A stretch of DNA of 64,000 bases from Deferribacter thermophilus (GTDB lineage Bacteria; Chrysiogenota; Deferribacteres; Deferribacterales; Deferribacteraceae): assembly GCF_049472675.1 (NCBI RefSeq), contig NZ_JAPNXM010000002.1:1-64000 (forward strand), read 5' to 3'. Shown here one piece after another: positions 25,642-34,682 of this stretch (position 1 is its first letter; every line of letters starts with the position of its first letter). A program made the translations under genes and the position numbers. The notes under the pieces were generated by a model. It was given only the letters and a program-made list of their open reading frames with translations. It had not been told where the DNA came from and made no database searches.

Positions 25642-26229
25642 ATGAGCTTTTATGTTCCTTATGTCATCGAACAAACAGGTAGAGGGGAAAGAGTTTATGA
25701 TATCTACTCCAGATTGTTAAAAGATAGAATTATTTTCCTTGGTACAGCAATAGATGATACAGTGGCAAATGTTGTAATTGCTCAGATGCTCTTTTTAGAA
25801 GCAGAAGATCCAGATAAGGACATATATCTCTATATTAATAGTCCAGGTGGTGTTATTACCAGTGGTTTAGCAATATACGATACAATGAACTATATAAAAC
25901 CAGATGTATCTACTATATGTATAGGTCAGGCTGCCAGTATGGCTGCTGTATTGTTATCTAGTGGAGCAAAAGGTAAAAGGTTTGCCTTACCTAATGCAAG
26001 GATAATGATTCATCAACCTCTTGGCGGATTCCAAGGGCAAGCTAAAGATATTGAAATTCATGCAAATGAGATACTTAGGATGAAAAAGATGTTAAACGAA
26101 ATTTTATCTAAAAATACGGGACAGCCGATTGAAAAAATTGAGAAAGATTCTGATAGAGATTTTTTTATGAGTGCATTAGAAGCTAAAGAGTATGGCCTTA
26201 TTGACGATTGTATTGAAAAAAGAGGTTGA
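25642..26229 (+). CDS. clpP: ClpP protease subunit
   Basis: The serine protease triad is visible: Ser in GQAASMAAVLL, His in MIHQPLGGF and Asp in DRDFFMSALEA. The opening MSFYVPYVIEQTGRGERVYD is the usual N-terminus after the short propeptide. I chose the ATG at 25642, since GGAGAG is six bases before it, and not the ATG at 25627. The resulting length of 195 residues is standard. It lies between tig and clpX, 63 bases from clpX. The product forms the tetradecamer chamber fed by ClpX. Confidence 0.97.
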   Translation: MSFYVPYVIEQTGRGERVYDIYSRLLKDRIIFLGTAIDDTVANVVIAQMLFLEAEDPDKDIYLYINSPGGVITSGLAIYDTMNYIKPDVSTICIGQAASMAAVLLSSGAKGKRFALPNARIMIHQPLGGFQGQAKDIEIHANEILRMKKMLNEILSKNTGQPIEKIEKDSDRDFFMSALEAKEYGLIDDCIEKRG

Positions 26230-26292
26230 TAATAGATTTGTTTGGTCTATCTTTGTAAAAATGAAAAATATAAAATTTGAGGTGAGTTTATT

Positions 26293-27525
26293 ATGAGTAA
26301 AAAGAACTCTCTATTCTGCTCTTTCTGTGGAAAGAGTCAGGATGAGGTAAAAAAGTTAATAGCAGGTCCTAGTGTTTATATTTGTGATGAGTGTGTAGAA
26401 CTTTGTGCTGAGATAATCCAAGAAGATATGAAAGATACTGATGAAGATAAAAGTATAAAGCTTTTAAAACCAGCTGAAATTAAATCTAAATTAGATGAAT
26501 ATGTTATTGGGCAAGAAGATGCTAAAAGAGTTTTGAGTGTAGCTGTTTATAACCATTATAAAAGAATTCTTTATGGCAAAAAGACCGATGTTGAGCTTGA
26601 GAAATCAAATATTTTAATGATTGGGCCTACTGGTACGGGGAAAACTTTGCTTGCAAGGACACTTGCTAAGATTTTGAATGTTCCTTTTGCTATAGCTGAT
26701 GCCACTACCCTTACTGAAGCAGGATATGTGGGTGAAGATGTTGAAAATGTTGTGTTAAAACTTATACAAGCTGCAGATTATGATATTGAAAGAGCGTCTA
26801 AAGGGATAATATTCATTGATGAAATAGATAAAATTTCTAGAAAAACAGATAGCCCATCTATTACGAGAGATGTAAGTGGTGAAGGTGTTCAGCAGGCATT
26901 GCTTAAAATTATAGAAGGGACTGTAGCGAATATCCCTCCTCAAGGTGGGAGGAAGCATCCTCATCAAGAATATCTACAGATAGATACAACAAATATCCTT
27001 TTTATATGTGGTGGTGCTTTTGCAGGGTTGGAAGAAGTTATAAAAAGGAGAATTGGTAAAAAAACTTTAGGGTTTAATACCGAGATAGAAAATAAAAATA
27101 ATCTATCTCGTGATGAAATATTAAAAAATGTTCAGCCAGAAGATTTGATAAAATATGGACTTATCCCAGAATTTGTAGGAAGACTACCTGTTATTGCTAC
27201 GCTTCACGACTTAGATGAAGAAGCTCTTATAGCAATTTTGACAGAGCCTAAAAACTCTCTTGTTAAACAGTTCCAAGAGATGTTTAAAATAGATAATGTG
27301 AAGCTTACTTTTACTCAAGGCGCTCTTAGAGCTATTGCTAAAAAAGCTATAGCAAGGAAAACGGGTGCAAGAGGGCTTAGGTCTATCGTAGAAGAAGCTA
27401 TGTTGGATCTAATGTATAAAATCCCTTCTATGACAGATTTGAAGGAGTGCATTGTAAACGAAGATGTTATAAATAATAATGCTGAACCTATATTAATTTT
27501 TGAAAATAAAAAGGAGTCGGCATAA
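26293..27525 (+). CDS. clpX: ClpX ATPase subunit of ClpXP
   Basis: The N-terminal zinc finger has C9, C12, C31 and C34. The AAA+ core has Walker A GPTGTGKT (near 113), Walker B IIFIDEIDKI, and later the GVQQALLKIIEGT and KTGARGLR sensor stretches. It unfolds tagged proteins for ClpP and is adjacent to it. TTGAGGTGAG precedes ATG. A hairpin that overlaps its stop codon at 27513-27544 may partly end transcription before lon. Confidence 0.97.
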   Translation: MSKKNSLFCSFCGKSQDEVKKLIAGPSVYICDECVELCAEIIQEDMKDTDEDKSIKLLKPAEIKSKLDEYVIGQEDAKRVLSVAVYNHYKRILYGKKTDVELEKSNILMIGPTGTGKTLLARTLAKILNVPFAIADATTLTEAGYVGEDVENVVLKLIQAADYDIERASKGIIFIDEIDKISRKTDSPSITRDVSGEGVQQALLKIIEGTVANIPPQGGRKHPHQEYLQIDTTNILFICGGAFAGLEEVIKRRIGKKTLGFNTEIENKNNLSRDEILKNVQPEDLIKYGLIPEFVGRLPVIATLHDLDEEALIAILTEPKNSLVKQFQEMFKIDNVKLTFTQGALRAIAKKAIARKTGARGLRSIVEEAMLDLMYKIPSMTDLKECIVNEDVINNNAEPILIFENKKESA

Positions 27526-27544
27526 CTTTTAGTTATGCTGATCC
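27513..27544 (+). terminator. Hairpin across the clpX stop codon (terminator or attenuator before lon)
   Basis: GGAGTCGGCATAAC pairs with GTTATGCTGATCC around TTTTA, with one bulged G and one G:U pair. A modest T-rich stretch (27546-27553) follows. It includes the TAA of clpX. The lon gene starts 62 bases later. Confidence 0.5.
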
Positions 27545-27605
27545 CTTTTCTCTTAAATCTTCAAAAGTAATAAGTTCATTATAAAATCTAATTGTTGAGG
27601 GTAAG

Positions 27606-29921
27606 ATGGCTAATATCGAACAATATCCAATGATACCGCTTAGAGATTTGGTGGTTTTCCCATATATGATTGTTCCTGTTTTTGTGGGAAGACCTAAATC
27701 AGTTTCTGCAGTAAGAATTGCTCAAGATACAGATAAAAAGATTTTTCTTTCACTACAGAAGGATTCAAAGGTTGATGTGCCTTCATTAAATGATATTTAT
27801 GATGTCGGAGTAGTTGCAGATGTTTTGCAGGTATTAAAACTGCCCGATAATTCCATCAAGATTTTAGTGGAAGGTTTAAAAAGAGCTAAAATTTTAAATT
27901 TAGTTGATGATGATGAAACTATTTTTGTTGAAGTTGCTGAGTTAACAGATATTATTGACAATGAGCAGCTTCATGTACCTATAAAAGAATCTCTTTTGAA
28001 AACCTTTGAAGAATATGTAAAAGTTTCTAAGAAGATACCTGCTGAAATTTTTGATTCTTTAAAGGACATTCAAAGTCTTAACAAAATAACTTACTTAATA
28101 GCATCTAATCTGCAGATAAAACTCAATGACTTACAATCAATTCTTGAAATCGATTCTGTTGTAGATAGAGCAGAAAAACTTATTGAGCTTTTACAAACAG
28201 AGATTGAGATAGCCAAAATAGATGAAAGGATAAAGCATAGAGTAAAAGCACAGATGTCAAAAGCACAACGGGAATATTATTTAAATGAGCAAATTAAGGC
28301 TATTCAAAAAGAGTTAGGAAAAGATGATGACCTAAAAGCTGATATTGAAGAAATAGAAGCTAAAATAAAAGAACTGAATATGCCTGAAGAGGTAAGGGAG
28401 AAGGCTGAAAGGGAACTTAGAAAGTTAAAAATAATGCCTCCTATGAGTGCTGAAACTACAGTTGTTAGAAATTATTTAGACTGGATTGTAAATCTTCCAT
28501 GGGGGATTTTTACGGAAGATAAAATCGATATAAAAAAAGCAGAAGAGATTTTAGATAGAGATCACTATGGTTTGGAAAAGGTAAAAGAAAGAATTTTAGA
28601 ATTTTTAGCTGTTAGAAAAGTTTCTCCAGATATAAAAGGACCAATAATATGTTTTGTGGGGCCTCCAGGGGTTGGTAAAACATCTTTGGCAAAATCTATT
28701 GCAGAGGCTTTAGGGAGGAATTTCGTTCGTATTAGCCTTGGAGGAGTTAGAGATGAAGCAGAAATAAGAGGGCATAGGAGAACATATATTGGAGCTTTGC
28801 CTGGGAAACTGATTCAATCCATGAGAAAAGCCAAAAGTATGAACCCTGTTTTTTTACTTGATGAAATTGATAAGTTGGGTTCTGATTTTAGAGGGGATCC
28901 TGCATCAGCGTTGTTAGAGGCTTTAGATCCTGAGCAAAATAACTCATTTATGGATCATTATTTAGAAGTGGAGTTTGATTTATCAAAGGTATTTTTTATT
29001 ACCACAGCAAATACTACAGAAACAATTCCAAGTGCCTTGTTAGATAGGATGGAAGTTATTTACATTTCAGGATATACTGAAAAGGAAAAATTCAATATCG
29101 CTAAAAGCTTCTTAATCCCTAAACAATTAAAAGAGCATAAAGTTGATTCACAAAAAGTTAAAATTGCTGATTCAGCAATTATGGAGCTTATATGGTATTA
29201 TACTCGCGAAGCTGGGGTTAGGAATTTAGAAAGGGAGATAGCAGCTTTAGTAAGAAAAGGGGTAAAAAAACTGGTAAGTAATGATAATGTTAAAAGAGTC
29301 CTTATAAATAGTAAAAACATTGAAAAGTATTTAGGTGTAAGAAAATTTAGAATTGAAGAAGTTGAGGAAGATTTCGAAATAGGAGTTGCTACAGGGTTAG
29401 CTTGGACACCATTTGGCGGAGAGATATTACAGACGGAAGTTGCTATTTTTGATGGGAATGGGAAGATGACTATCACAGGCCAGATTGGTGAAGTAATGCA
29501 AGAATCCGCCCAGGCAGCTTTAACAGTGGTAAAAAGTAGAGCTGGTAAATATCAAATACCAGATTACAAATTTAAAGAATATGACATGCATGTGCATGTG
29601 CCAGAAGGTGCTGTGCCAAAGGATGGCCCATCTGCAGGGATTACTATTGCCACAGCTATTTTGTCAGCTCTTACAGAAAGACCAGTAAATTGTAGAGTAG
29701 CAATGACAGGAGAGATCACTCTAAGGGGTAAAGTATTACCTGTAGGTGGTATAAAAGAAAAAGTCCTTGCTGCCCACAGGGCAAAATTAAAGGATGTAAT
29801 TATACCGTATGAAAATAATAAGGACTTGACAGAAATACCAACTGATGTTAAAAGAGAAATCCGTTTTCATCTAGTGAAAACGATTGATGAAGTATTTGAT
29901 ATAGTACTTAAAAAAAATTAG
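27606..29921 (+). CDS. lon: Lon ATP-dependent protease
   Basis: The LAN substrate domain (about 5-205) is followed by the AAA+ domain with Walker A GPPGVGKTS and Walker B VFLLDEIDKL, and by the protease domain. The protease dyad is Ser676 in KDGPSAGIT and Lys719 in GGIKEK. Length is 771 residues, typical. It degrades damaged and regulatory proteins. GAGGGTAAG precedes ATG. It follows clpX on the same strand after a hairpin and is seven bases ahead of the rpsU signals. Confidence 0.97.
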   Translation: MANIEQYPMIPLRDLVVFPYMIVPVFVGRPKSVSAVRIAQDTDKKIFLSLQKDSKVDVPSLNDIYDVGVVADVLQVLKLPDNSIKILVEGLKRAKILNLVDDDETIFVEVAELTDIIDNEQLHVPIKESLLKTFEEYVKVSKKIPAEIFDSLKDIQSLNKITYLIASNLQIKLNDLQSILEIDSVVDRAEKLIELLQTEIEIAKIDERIKHRVKAQMSKAQREYYLNEQIKAIQKELGKDDDLKADIEEIEAKIKELNMPEEVREKAERELRKLKIMPPMSAETTVVRNYLDWIVNLPWGIFTEDKIDIKKAEEILDRDHYGLEKVKERILEFLAVRKVSPDIKGPIICFVGPPGVGKTSLAKSIAEALGRNFVRISLGGVRDEAEIRGHRRTYIGALPGKLIQSMRKAKSMNPVFLLDEIDKLGSDFRGDPASALLEALDPEQNNSFMDHYLEVEFDLSKVFFITTANTTETIPSALLDRMEVIYISGYTEKEKFNIAKSFLIPKQLKEHKVDSQKVKIADSAIMELIWYYTREAGVRNLEREIAALVRKGVKKLVSNDNVKRVLINSKNIEKYLGVRKFRIEEVEEDFEIGVATGLAWTPFGGEILQTEVAIFDGNGKMTITGQIGEVMQESAQAALTVVKSRAGKYQIPDYKFKEYDMHVHVPEGAVPKDGPSAGITIATAILSALTERPVNCRVAMTGEITLRGKVLPVGGIKEKVLAAHRAKLKDVIIPYENNKDLTEIPTDVKREIRFHLVKTIDEVFDIVLKKN

Positions 29922-29937
29922 AAAAGGGGTGATTGCG

Positions 29938-30156
29938 TTGGCTGTAAACGCTATTGTGAAAGTTGAAGGGGACAATATCGATTATGCCTTAAAGCTTCTT
30001 AAAAAGAAGGTTGGAAGAGAAGGGCTTGTACGTGAAATTAAAAGGCACACCTATTACGAAAAACCTACCGAAGTTAGAAGAAAGAAGCTTTTAAAGGCAA
30101 GAAGAAAGCAGCAAAAGCTTATTAGAAAGCTAAAAGAAAAATATAAGTATTATTAA
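29938..30156 (+). CDS. rpsU: 30S ribosomal protein S21
   Basis: This is a short basic protein of 72 residues, with AVNAIVKVEGDNIDYALKLL at the N-terminus and a Lys/Arg-rich C-terminal helix. It matches S21, which sits near the anti-Shine-Dalgarno region of 16S RNA. The start is TTG at 29938, eight bases after GGGG and giving the normal N-terminus. A GTG at 29929 lies inside the ribosome-binding site. It follows lon by 16 bases and ends at a strong terminator, so it can be expressed with lon or on its own. Confidence 0.92.
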   Translation: MAVNAIVKVEGDNIDYALKLLKKKVGREGLVREIKRHTYYEKPTEVRRKKLLKARRKQQKLIRKLKEKYKYY

Positions 30157-30186
30157 AAAAAGCCCCTTTTCGGGGCTTTTTTATTT
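30157..30186. terminator. Strong bidirectional terminator after rpsU
   Basis: Arms AAGCCCC and GGGGCTT enclose TTTTC, flanked by A-tract and T-tract. It ends rpsU on the plus strand and the 56-codon gene on the minus strand (whose stop codon, at 30181-30183, is inside the T-tract). Confidence 0.9.
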
Positions 30187-30351
30187 GGATGATTCTTCAT
30201 TATCTAATTGTTGGTATAGATGATAAGCAGTATCAACACCTACAATTTTTTTTGCAGCCTCTAAAGATTTTAGCTTTATTTTCTTTTTTAAAATTAATTC
30301 CTTATAAAAATATTTTTTCTTTAGAATTTCTGCTTTTTCGTGCTGATCCAT
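30181..30351 (-). CDS. Small hypothetical protein, 56 residues
   Basis: The frame starts at ATG 30351, directly after the stop codon of the MnmC-like gene, and uses GAGG six bases ahead as ribosome-binding site. It ends with TAA in the T-tract of the rpsU terminator. The product is soluble and helical, with a Lys-rich first half (AEILKKKYFYKELILKKK) and an acidic end (HLYQQLDNEES). I do not recognise the family. The tight stop/start junction with the methyltransferase gene favours a true, co-translated protein, perhaps a partner of that enzyme. Confidence 0.65.
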   Translation of the reverse strand: MDQHEKAEILKKKYFYKELILKKKIKLKSLEAAKKIVGVDTAYHLYQQLDNEESSK

Positions 30352-31047
30352 TTACAACCTCAATTTTTTATAAAAAATTGTTCCAGGCTGAAAAGCATCT
30401 GGCAACTTCTTTGTTTCATAAGGTATAAAACCAGCTCTATAAAAATCTTTTCTTACTCTATCTCTGCAGGAGTAGGTTACTACACAGCCATCTTCATCTA
30501 ATAGATTAAAAAGTGTTTTGTAAACTGGTAATTGCCACATTTCAGGATTTTTTGAAATACTAAATGGATCAAAATATATTATATCAAAGGGTATTGAAAG
30601 AAATTTTATAGCTCTAAAAAAGTCATCTAATATAAGATATAGATTATAATTTTTAAAACTTTTGTTTTTTAATAACTTTTTTAATATTGAATAGCCAGTT
30701 TTTGGCCAGAATATATCATAATCTTTTATTAAGTCGATTAATGATTCATCTTTTTCTATTGTTACAATGTTTATTGTAGTAGTAATCTTTTTGCTTTCTA
30801 AATAATTTATAGTAGCTGCTATATTGTAACCAAGTCCTAAGAAAATATCCAGAATCCATAAAGATGATTTATCTTTGCATCTCTTCTCAATCTCAGCAGG
30901 CAAAACGAATTTGTGTAAGCTTTCAGTATATGCCCCAATAGATTTTGCATGATAACCTTCTTTATAATCTATATTATAGAAACTTATAGAACCATCAGCT
31001 GTGGCAAAAGGTTTTTTATTACCTGATAATGGGATTATATTCGCCAT
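30352..31047 (-). CDS. MnmC-like tRNA methyltransferase domain protein
   Basis: The 231-residue protein resembles the methyltransferase part of MnmC (DUF752/PF05430), which makes the last methylation of mnm5s2U34 in tRNA. It has an ILDIFLGLGYNIAATINYL SAM site (near 68-86), then IVTIEKD and FDIIYFDPFSISKNPEMW. The last stretch plus VVTYSCRDRVRKDFYRAGF is typical of the group. The oxidase domain of enterobacterial MnmC is absent. The ATG at 31047 is inside the end of nadB, a 29-base overlap. The target tRNA position is an inference from the family. Confidence 0.78.
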   Translation of the reverse strand: MANIIPLSGNKKPFATADGSISFYNIDYKEGYHAKSIGAYTESLHKFVLPAEIEKRCKDKSSLWILDIFLGLGYNIAATINYLESKKITTTINIVTIEKDESLIDLIKDYDIFWPKTGYSILKKLLKNKSFKNYNLYLILDDFFRAIKFLSIPFDIIYFDPFSISKNPEMWQLPVYKTLFNLLDEDGCVVTYSCRDRVRKDFYRAGFIPYETKKLPDAFQPGTIFYKKLRL

Positions 31048-32566
31048 TTTCAAAAACTATATGCCAATTTTCCCTAATTTTTTCTGGATAATCTTTCCTG
31101 TAGTGAGCTCCTCTGCTCCCCTTTCTTATTTTAGCCGCTTTTACTAAAAGTTTTGATACCTGCAACATGTTGTAATACTCTAAACAGTTTCTGCAAACTT
31201 TATCAGTTTTTATATTATTTAGTTTATCATCAATATATTTTAAGGCTTCATTAAGTGAGTGTTCATCCCTAACAATGCTTGAATATTTCCACATAACCTC
31301 TTGAAGTTGTGATTTATCATTATCTAAATCACAATTAAAATGTGTAGGGAGATTTATTTTTATCTTTTTTATTTCTTTATTTTTTAAATCTATTAAGGCT
31401 GCTTTTGCAGCTCTACCACCAAACACAACACTTTCAAGAAGAGAATTACTTGCAAGTCTATTTGCACCATGAACACCTGTGCATGCACATTCACCACAAG
31501 CATAAAGGCCATTTATATTGGTTCTACCCCAGATATCGGTTTCGATCCCCCCCATATAATAATGTGCAGCTGGACTAACAGGGATTAAGTCTTTGGTAAT
31601 ATCCAATCTGTATTCTTTTAGGGTATTATAAATTTTAGGGAATCGATTTTTTACAAAATTTTTATCTAAATGAGTCATATCTAAATACACATATTCAGAT
31701 TCTGTTTTTTGCATTTCAAAAAAGATTGCTCTACTGACGATATCTCTTGGTGCTAATTCACCCATTTCATGATAGTTAAAACAAAATCTTTCTTTATGGA
31801 TATTTCTTAAAATACCCCCTTCACCACGCATTGATTCACTAAGTAAAAAAGCTGGAGCATCTTTTAAATGTAAGGCAGTAGGGTGAAACTGATAAAATTC
31901 TAAATCTTTTAATGTAGCTTTTGCCCTGAATGCTATAGCAATACCATCCCCAGTAGCAACTTCAGGGTTTGTTGTTCTTTTGAAAATCCTTCCTGCACCA
32001 CCAGTTGCTAATATGACCCCTTTTGCAAAGATAGGGTAAATTTCTTTATTGTTTTCGTCAATGACAGTTAATCCGTAAACTTCATAATTATCTGTAATTA
32101 AATCGATGACAAAGGTATTTTGTAAAAAGGTGATATTTGATATTCTTGAAGCATGTTCTTTTAAGGTTCTAACTATTTCAAAACCTGTTGCATCACCGTG
32201 GGCATGGATTATTCTATTGACAGAGTGTGCTGCTTCTCTAGTGAATGAGAGATGATCCCCCACCATATCAAATTTAGCCCCCCAGGAGATTAACTCCCTT
32301 ATATAGTGGGGGCCTTCATCAACTAATGTCATAACTGCATTTTTATCGCATAGGCCATCACCTGCTGCGATGGTATCTTCATAATGTAAAACTATGTCGT
32401 CTTCATCAGATAAAGCAACAGCTACACCACCTTGGGCGTGTTCTGAGCTCCCTTCGCCAATATTTGATTTTGTTATTACAGCTACTTTTCCGTAATTTGC
32501 TAAACCTATAGCTGCTCTTAAGCCAGCAGCTCCACTACCAACAACTAAATAATCAAATTTATTCAT
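31019..32566 (-). CDS. nadB: L-aspartate oxidase (NAD synthesis)
   Basis: NadB oxidises aspartate to iminoaspartate, the first step of quinolinate formation for NAD. The FAD site VVGSGAAGLRAAIGLANYG is near residue 6, followed by HAQGGVAVALSDED and the later HPTALH, SESMRGEGGIL and YMGGIETDIWGRTNI, all standard in the family. Length is 515 residues. Start and stop codons of nadB and the barrel protein overlap by a base (TGATG). In anaerobes fumarate can replace oxygen as acceptor. The partner genes nadA and nadC are not in the window. Confidence 0.94.
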   Translation of the reverse strand: MNKFDYLVVGSGAAGLRAAIGLANYGKVAVITKSNIGEGSSEHAQGGVAVALSDEDDIVLHYEDTIAAGDGLCDKNAVMTLVDEGPHYIRELISWGAKFDMVGDHLSFTREAAHSVNRIIHAHGDATGFEIVRTLKEHASRISNITFLQNTFVIDLITDNYEVYGLTVIDENNKEIYPIFAKGVILATGGAGRIFKRTTNPEVATGDGIAIAFRAKATLKDLEFYQFHPTALHLKDAPAFLLSESMRGEGGILRNIHKERFCFNYHEMGELAPRDIVSRAIFFEMQKTESEYVYLDMTHLDKNFVKNRFPKIYNTLKEYRLDITKDLIPVSPAAHYYMGGIETDIWGRTNINGLYACGECACTGVHGANRLASNSLLESVVFGGRAAKAALIDLKNKEIKKIKINLPTHFNCDLDNDKSQLQEVMWKYSSIVRDEHSLNEALKYIDDKLNNIKTDKVCRNCLEYYNMLQVSKLLVKAAKIRKGSRGAHYRKDYPEKIRENWHIVFENGEYNPIIR

Positions 32567-33286
32567 CAGAATCTCAATCCGATTTTTAATCCGTATTGCT
32601 TGACAGTTCCCATACTTGCTTCAGCATTAATTACAAATAATGGTAAAGGTGAAATTTGTAAACCTACAAAACCTCTATAAATTGTATTATGTTCATCATC
32701 TAGGTTTACTAAATCAGAATGCTCTTTGGTGTTTACTCTTAAAGCAGTGACACCTGCGTAAGGTGTAAACATCAAAAATCCTTTACTAATCATAAGATCT
32801 ATTGACTGAGTGTTTACATCTAATTCATCAACCCCTTCAAGTTTTGAAAAAGCTCCTCTTACAGCTATAGCAGGTAATGCAACATTACCTTTTAAAATAG
32901 CATATTTTAACTCAACACCCCAAAGTCTTATATTTGTATTTGGTACATAAGTATACATACCCCCAATATCAATTCCAAATGGTAAACCTTTTTGCACATG
33001 CACTCTAGGAACTGGTAAATATGAATAAGGATCTTTGTCTGAAAAGATGGCTTTCCAATATTTTTTACCATCATCAATATCGGTTAAAACTAATTCCGCA
33101 GCAACATCAAAACCAGTAATGCCAAGGGGCTCAGCAGGTGACATAGGGTTGAATTGTAAAGCAACACCTAATTCTTTAGATAACTCTTAAATCATCTTGG
33201 GTAATGATTTCTGTGAATTTAAGATCTTTAGAATAAGAGGTTAAAGCAAATAGTGTTAAAAAAAGTAGTACAAATATCTTTTTCAT
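32566..33286 (-). pseudogene. Outer-membrane barrel protein gene interrupted by a frameshift
   Basis: An ATG at 33286, placed right after GGAGGAGA, opens a signal peptide (KKIFVLLFLTLFALTSYS) but that frame stops after 36 residues at 33176. The remainder, 32566 to about 33170, continues in another frame and reads as a beta-barrel ending in an aromatic residue (GLKIGLRF), as outer-membrane proteins do. The first part joins the second if one base is removed or two added around 33180-33195, giving DDFKELSKELGVA-like reading. It overlaps the end of the radical SAM gene by four bases, and nadB follows directly. It is a recent mutation, a sequencing error, or a recoded gene; the first two are more likely. 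Confidence 0.7.
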
Positions 33287-34641
33287 CTTCTCCTCCTAAC
33301 TTTTAGGTCTGGTAACCCAAAATCTTTATCAAAATCCTTTTTGGGTCTGTTAAAATACCCAAATTTTATATGCTTAAATCTCTTTTTAATTAATTTTAGC
33401 ATATTTTTAAAGCCAATGATCTCTTCAGTTTTAAGTTTTAATTTTGAAAATAGATAGTCTGGGTCTATGTTTAAGTTTCTAAGTTGGATTAAGTCCACTT
33501 TATAGGCAGATAAAAAATCGATTAATGCATTAATTTCGCTTTCTCTATCGTTTATCCCTGGCATCATTAAATAATTCAATGATACATAAATATTGTATTT
33601 ATTAGCTAACTCTATACTTTTTAAGACATCATCTAAACTATAACCAACAGGGTTGTAGTATGCATTATAGGTACTTTCAACAAAACTATTAATGCTTACT
33701 CTTAAACTATCAACACCAGCATCATAAATCTTTTTCATCTTTTCAGGGTTACTACAATTAGAATTGAAATTAATAGTCAATTCAGGAGCTTTTTTCTTAA
33801 TTATTGATATCGCCTTAGCTATCACATCTGCAACCATTATAGGATCGCCTTCACACCCTTGACCAAAGCTGATTATTGGGTCTTGTGCTACTTCATAATG
33901 GTGTAGAGCAACTTCGACTATTTCATCAACAGTTGGGATAAAATTTATCCGTTGTTGAGGAGATGGGCAACACTCAGCAGGTTGAAGAGAAATACAACCT
34001 ATACATCTACTATTACAAGTAGGAGAGGTGGGTAATGGGCATTCCCATCTGCCGTAAAAAACATTTTTTGCAGCTGTACAGTGATATTCTAAAGCACATT
34101 TTGATAATTGTCTATAAAGTCGGTTATTAGGGTATTTGTTTAATAATGAATCAACTTTAGGTTTAAGTTTGTCTGTAAAATCAAAAAGTTTTGGGTTCCA
34201 TTTATTATCTAAGTCAACCTTTATAGCAGGGACAACAAATTTTCCATTTAACCATCCTACTGCAGTATATGCATAAAGTGGGTATATCTGATTAGTATAT
34301 TTTTTATAAGATGGTAAAAAAAGTCTTAAATAGCCTGGAGGTAAAAAGACAGAAAGTGCATACCCCCTTTTAAATTCTTCCAATGATGCCGTTGTAGGAT
34401 TGTAGGCTATTGGGTGTGAATTAGGTAAAAAATAGAAAGTGGTGCACTCAGGTATTTCTATCAATTCTAGTTCATAAGGTACAAAGTTGTAATTTTCACT
34501 TCTAACAACCATTTTAAGTTCTGGGTGATCGTAGATATTGCCATTTTTGTCTGCATAAACTAAGTTTGGGATTTCGTACAAATTTAACTCCTTATTAGCT
34601 AATAGTGATGAAATAATATTGTTTTTTTTATAAATTTTCAA
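33283..34641 (-). CDS. Radical SAM protein of unknown substrate
   Basis: The cluster-binding motif CNSRCIGC (CxxxCxxC) lies near residue 208 and precedes the barrel parts IISFGQGCEGDPIM, INFNSNCS and LRVSINSF. A long N-terminal region of about 200 residues has no domain that I recognise and may be involved in substrate recognition (it includes VGWLNGKFVVPAIKVDLD). C-terminal basic tail KVRRRR. Function is unknown. The start is TTG at 34641 with no visible ribosome-binding site, 41 bases from the divergent enolase gene, and could be wrong. The stop overlaps the barrel protein start (ATGA). Confidence 0.83.
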   Translation of the reverse strand: MKIYKKNNIISSLLANKELNLYEIPNLVYADKNGNIYDHPELKMVVRSENYNFVPYELELIEIPECTTFYFLPNSHPIAYNPTTASLEEFKRGYALSVFLPPGYLRLFLPSYKKYTNQIYPLYAYTAVGWLNGKFVVPAIKVDLDNKWNPKLFDFTDKLKPKVDSLLNKYPNNRLYRQLSKCALEYHCTAAKNVFYGRWECPLPTSPTCNSRCIGCISLQPAECCPSPQQRINFIPTVDEIVEVALHHYEVAQDPIISFGQGCEGDPIMVADVIAKAISIIKKKAPELTINFNSNCSNPEKMKKIYDAGVDSLRVSINSFVESTYNAYYNPVGYSLDDVLKSIELANKYNIYVSLNYLMMPGINDRESEINALIDFLSAYKVDLIQLRNLNIDPDYLFSKLKLKTEEIIGFKNMLKLIKKRFKHIKFGYFNRPKKDFDKDFGLPDLKVRRRR

Positions 34642-34682
34642 TATAAATAAATGTATTTAAAATTAATTATGGGGGTATAATC

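Noticed and set aside
34676..34681. TATAAT just before the enolase start
   Set aside because: It lies one base before ATG and overlaps the ribosome-binding-site spacer. Transcription from it would start inside the gene, and GGGGG shows that this gene has a leader.
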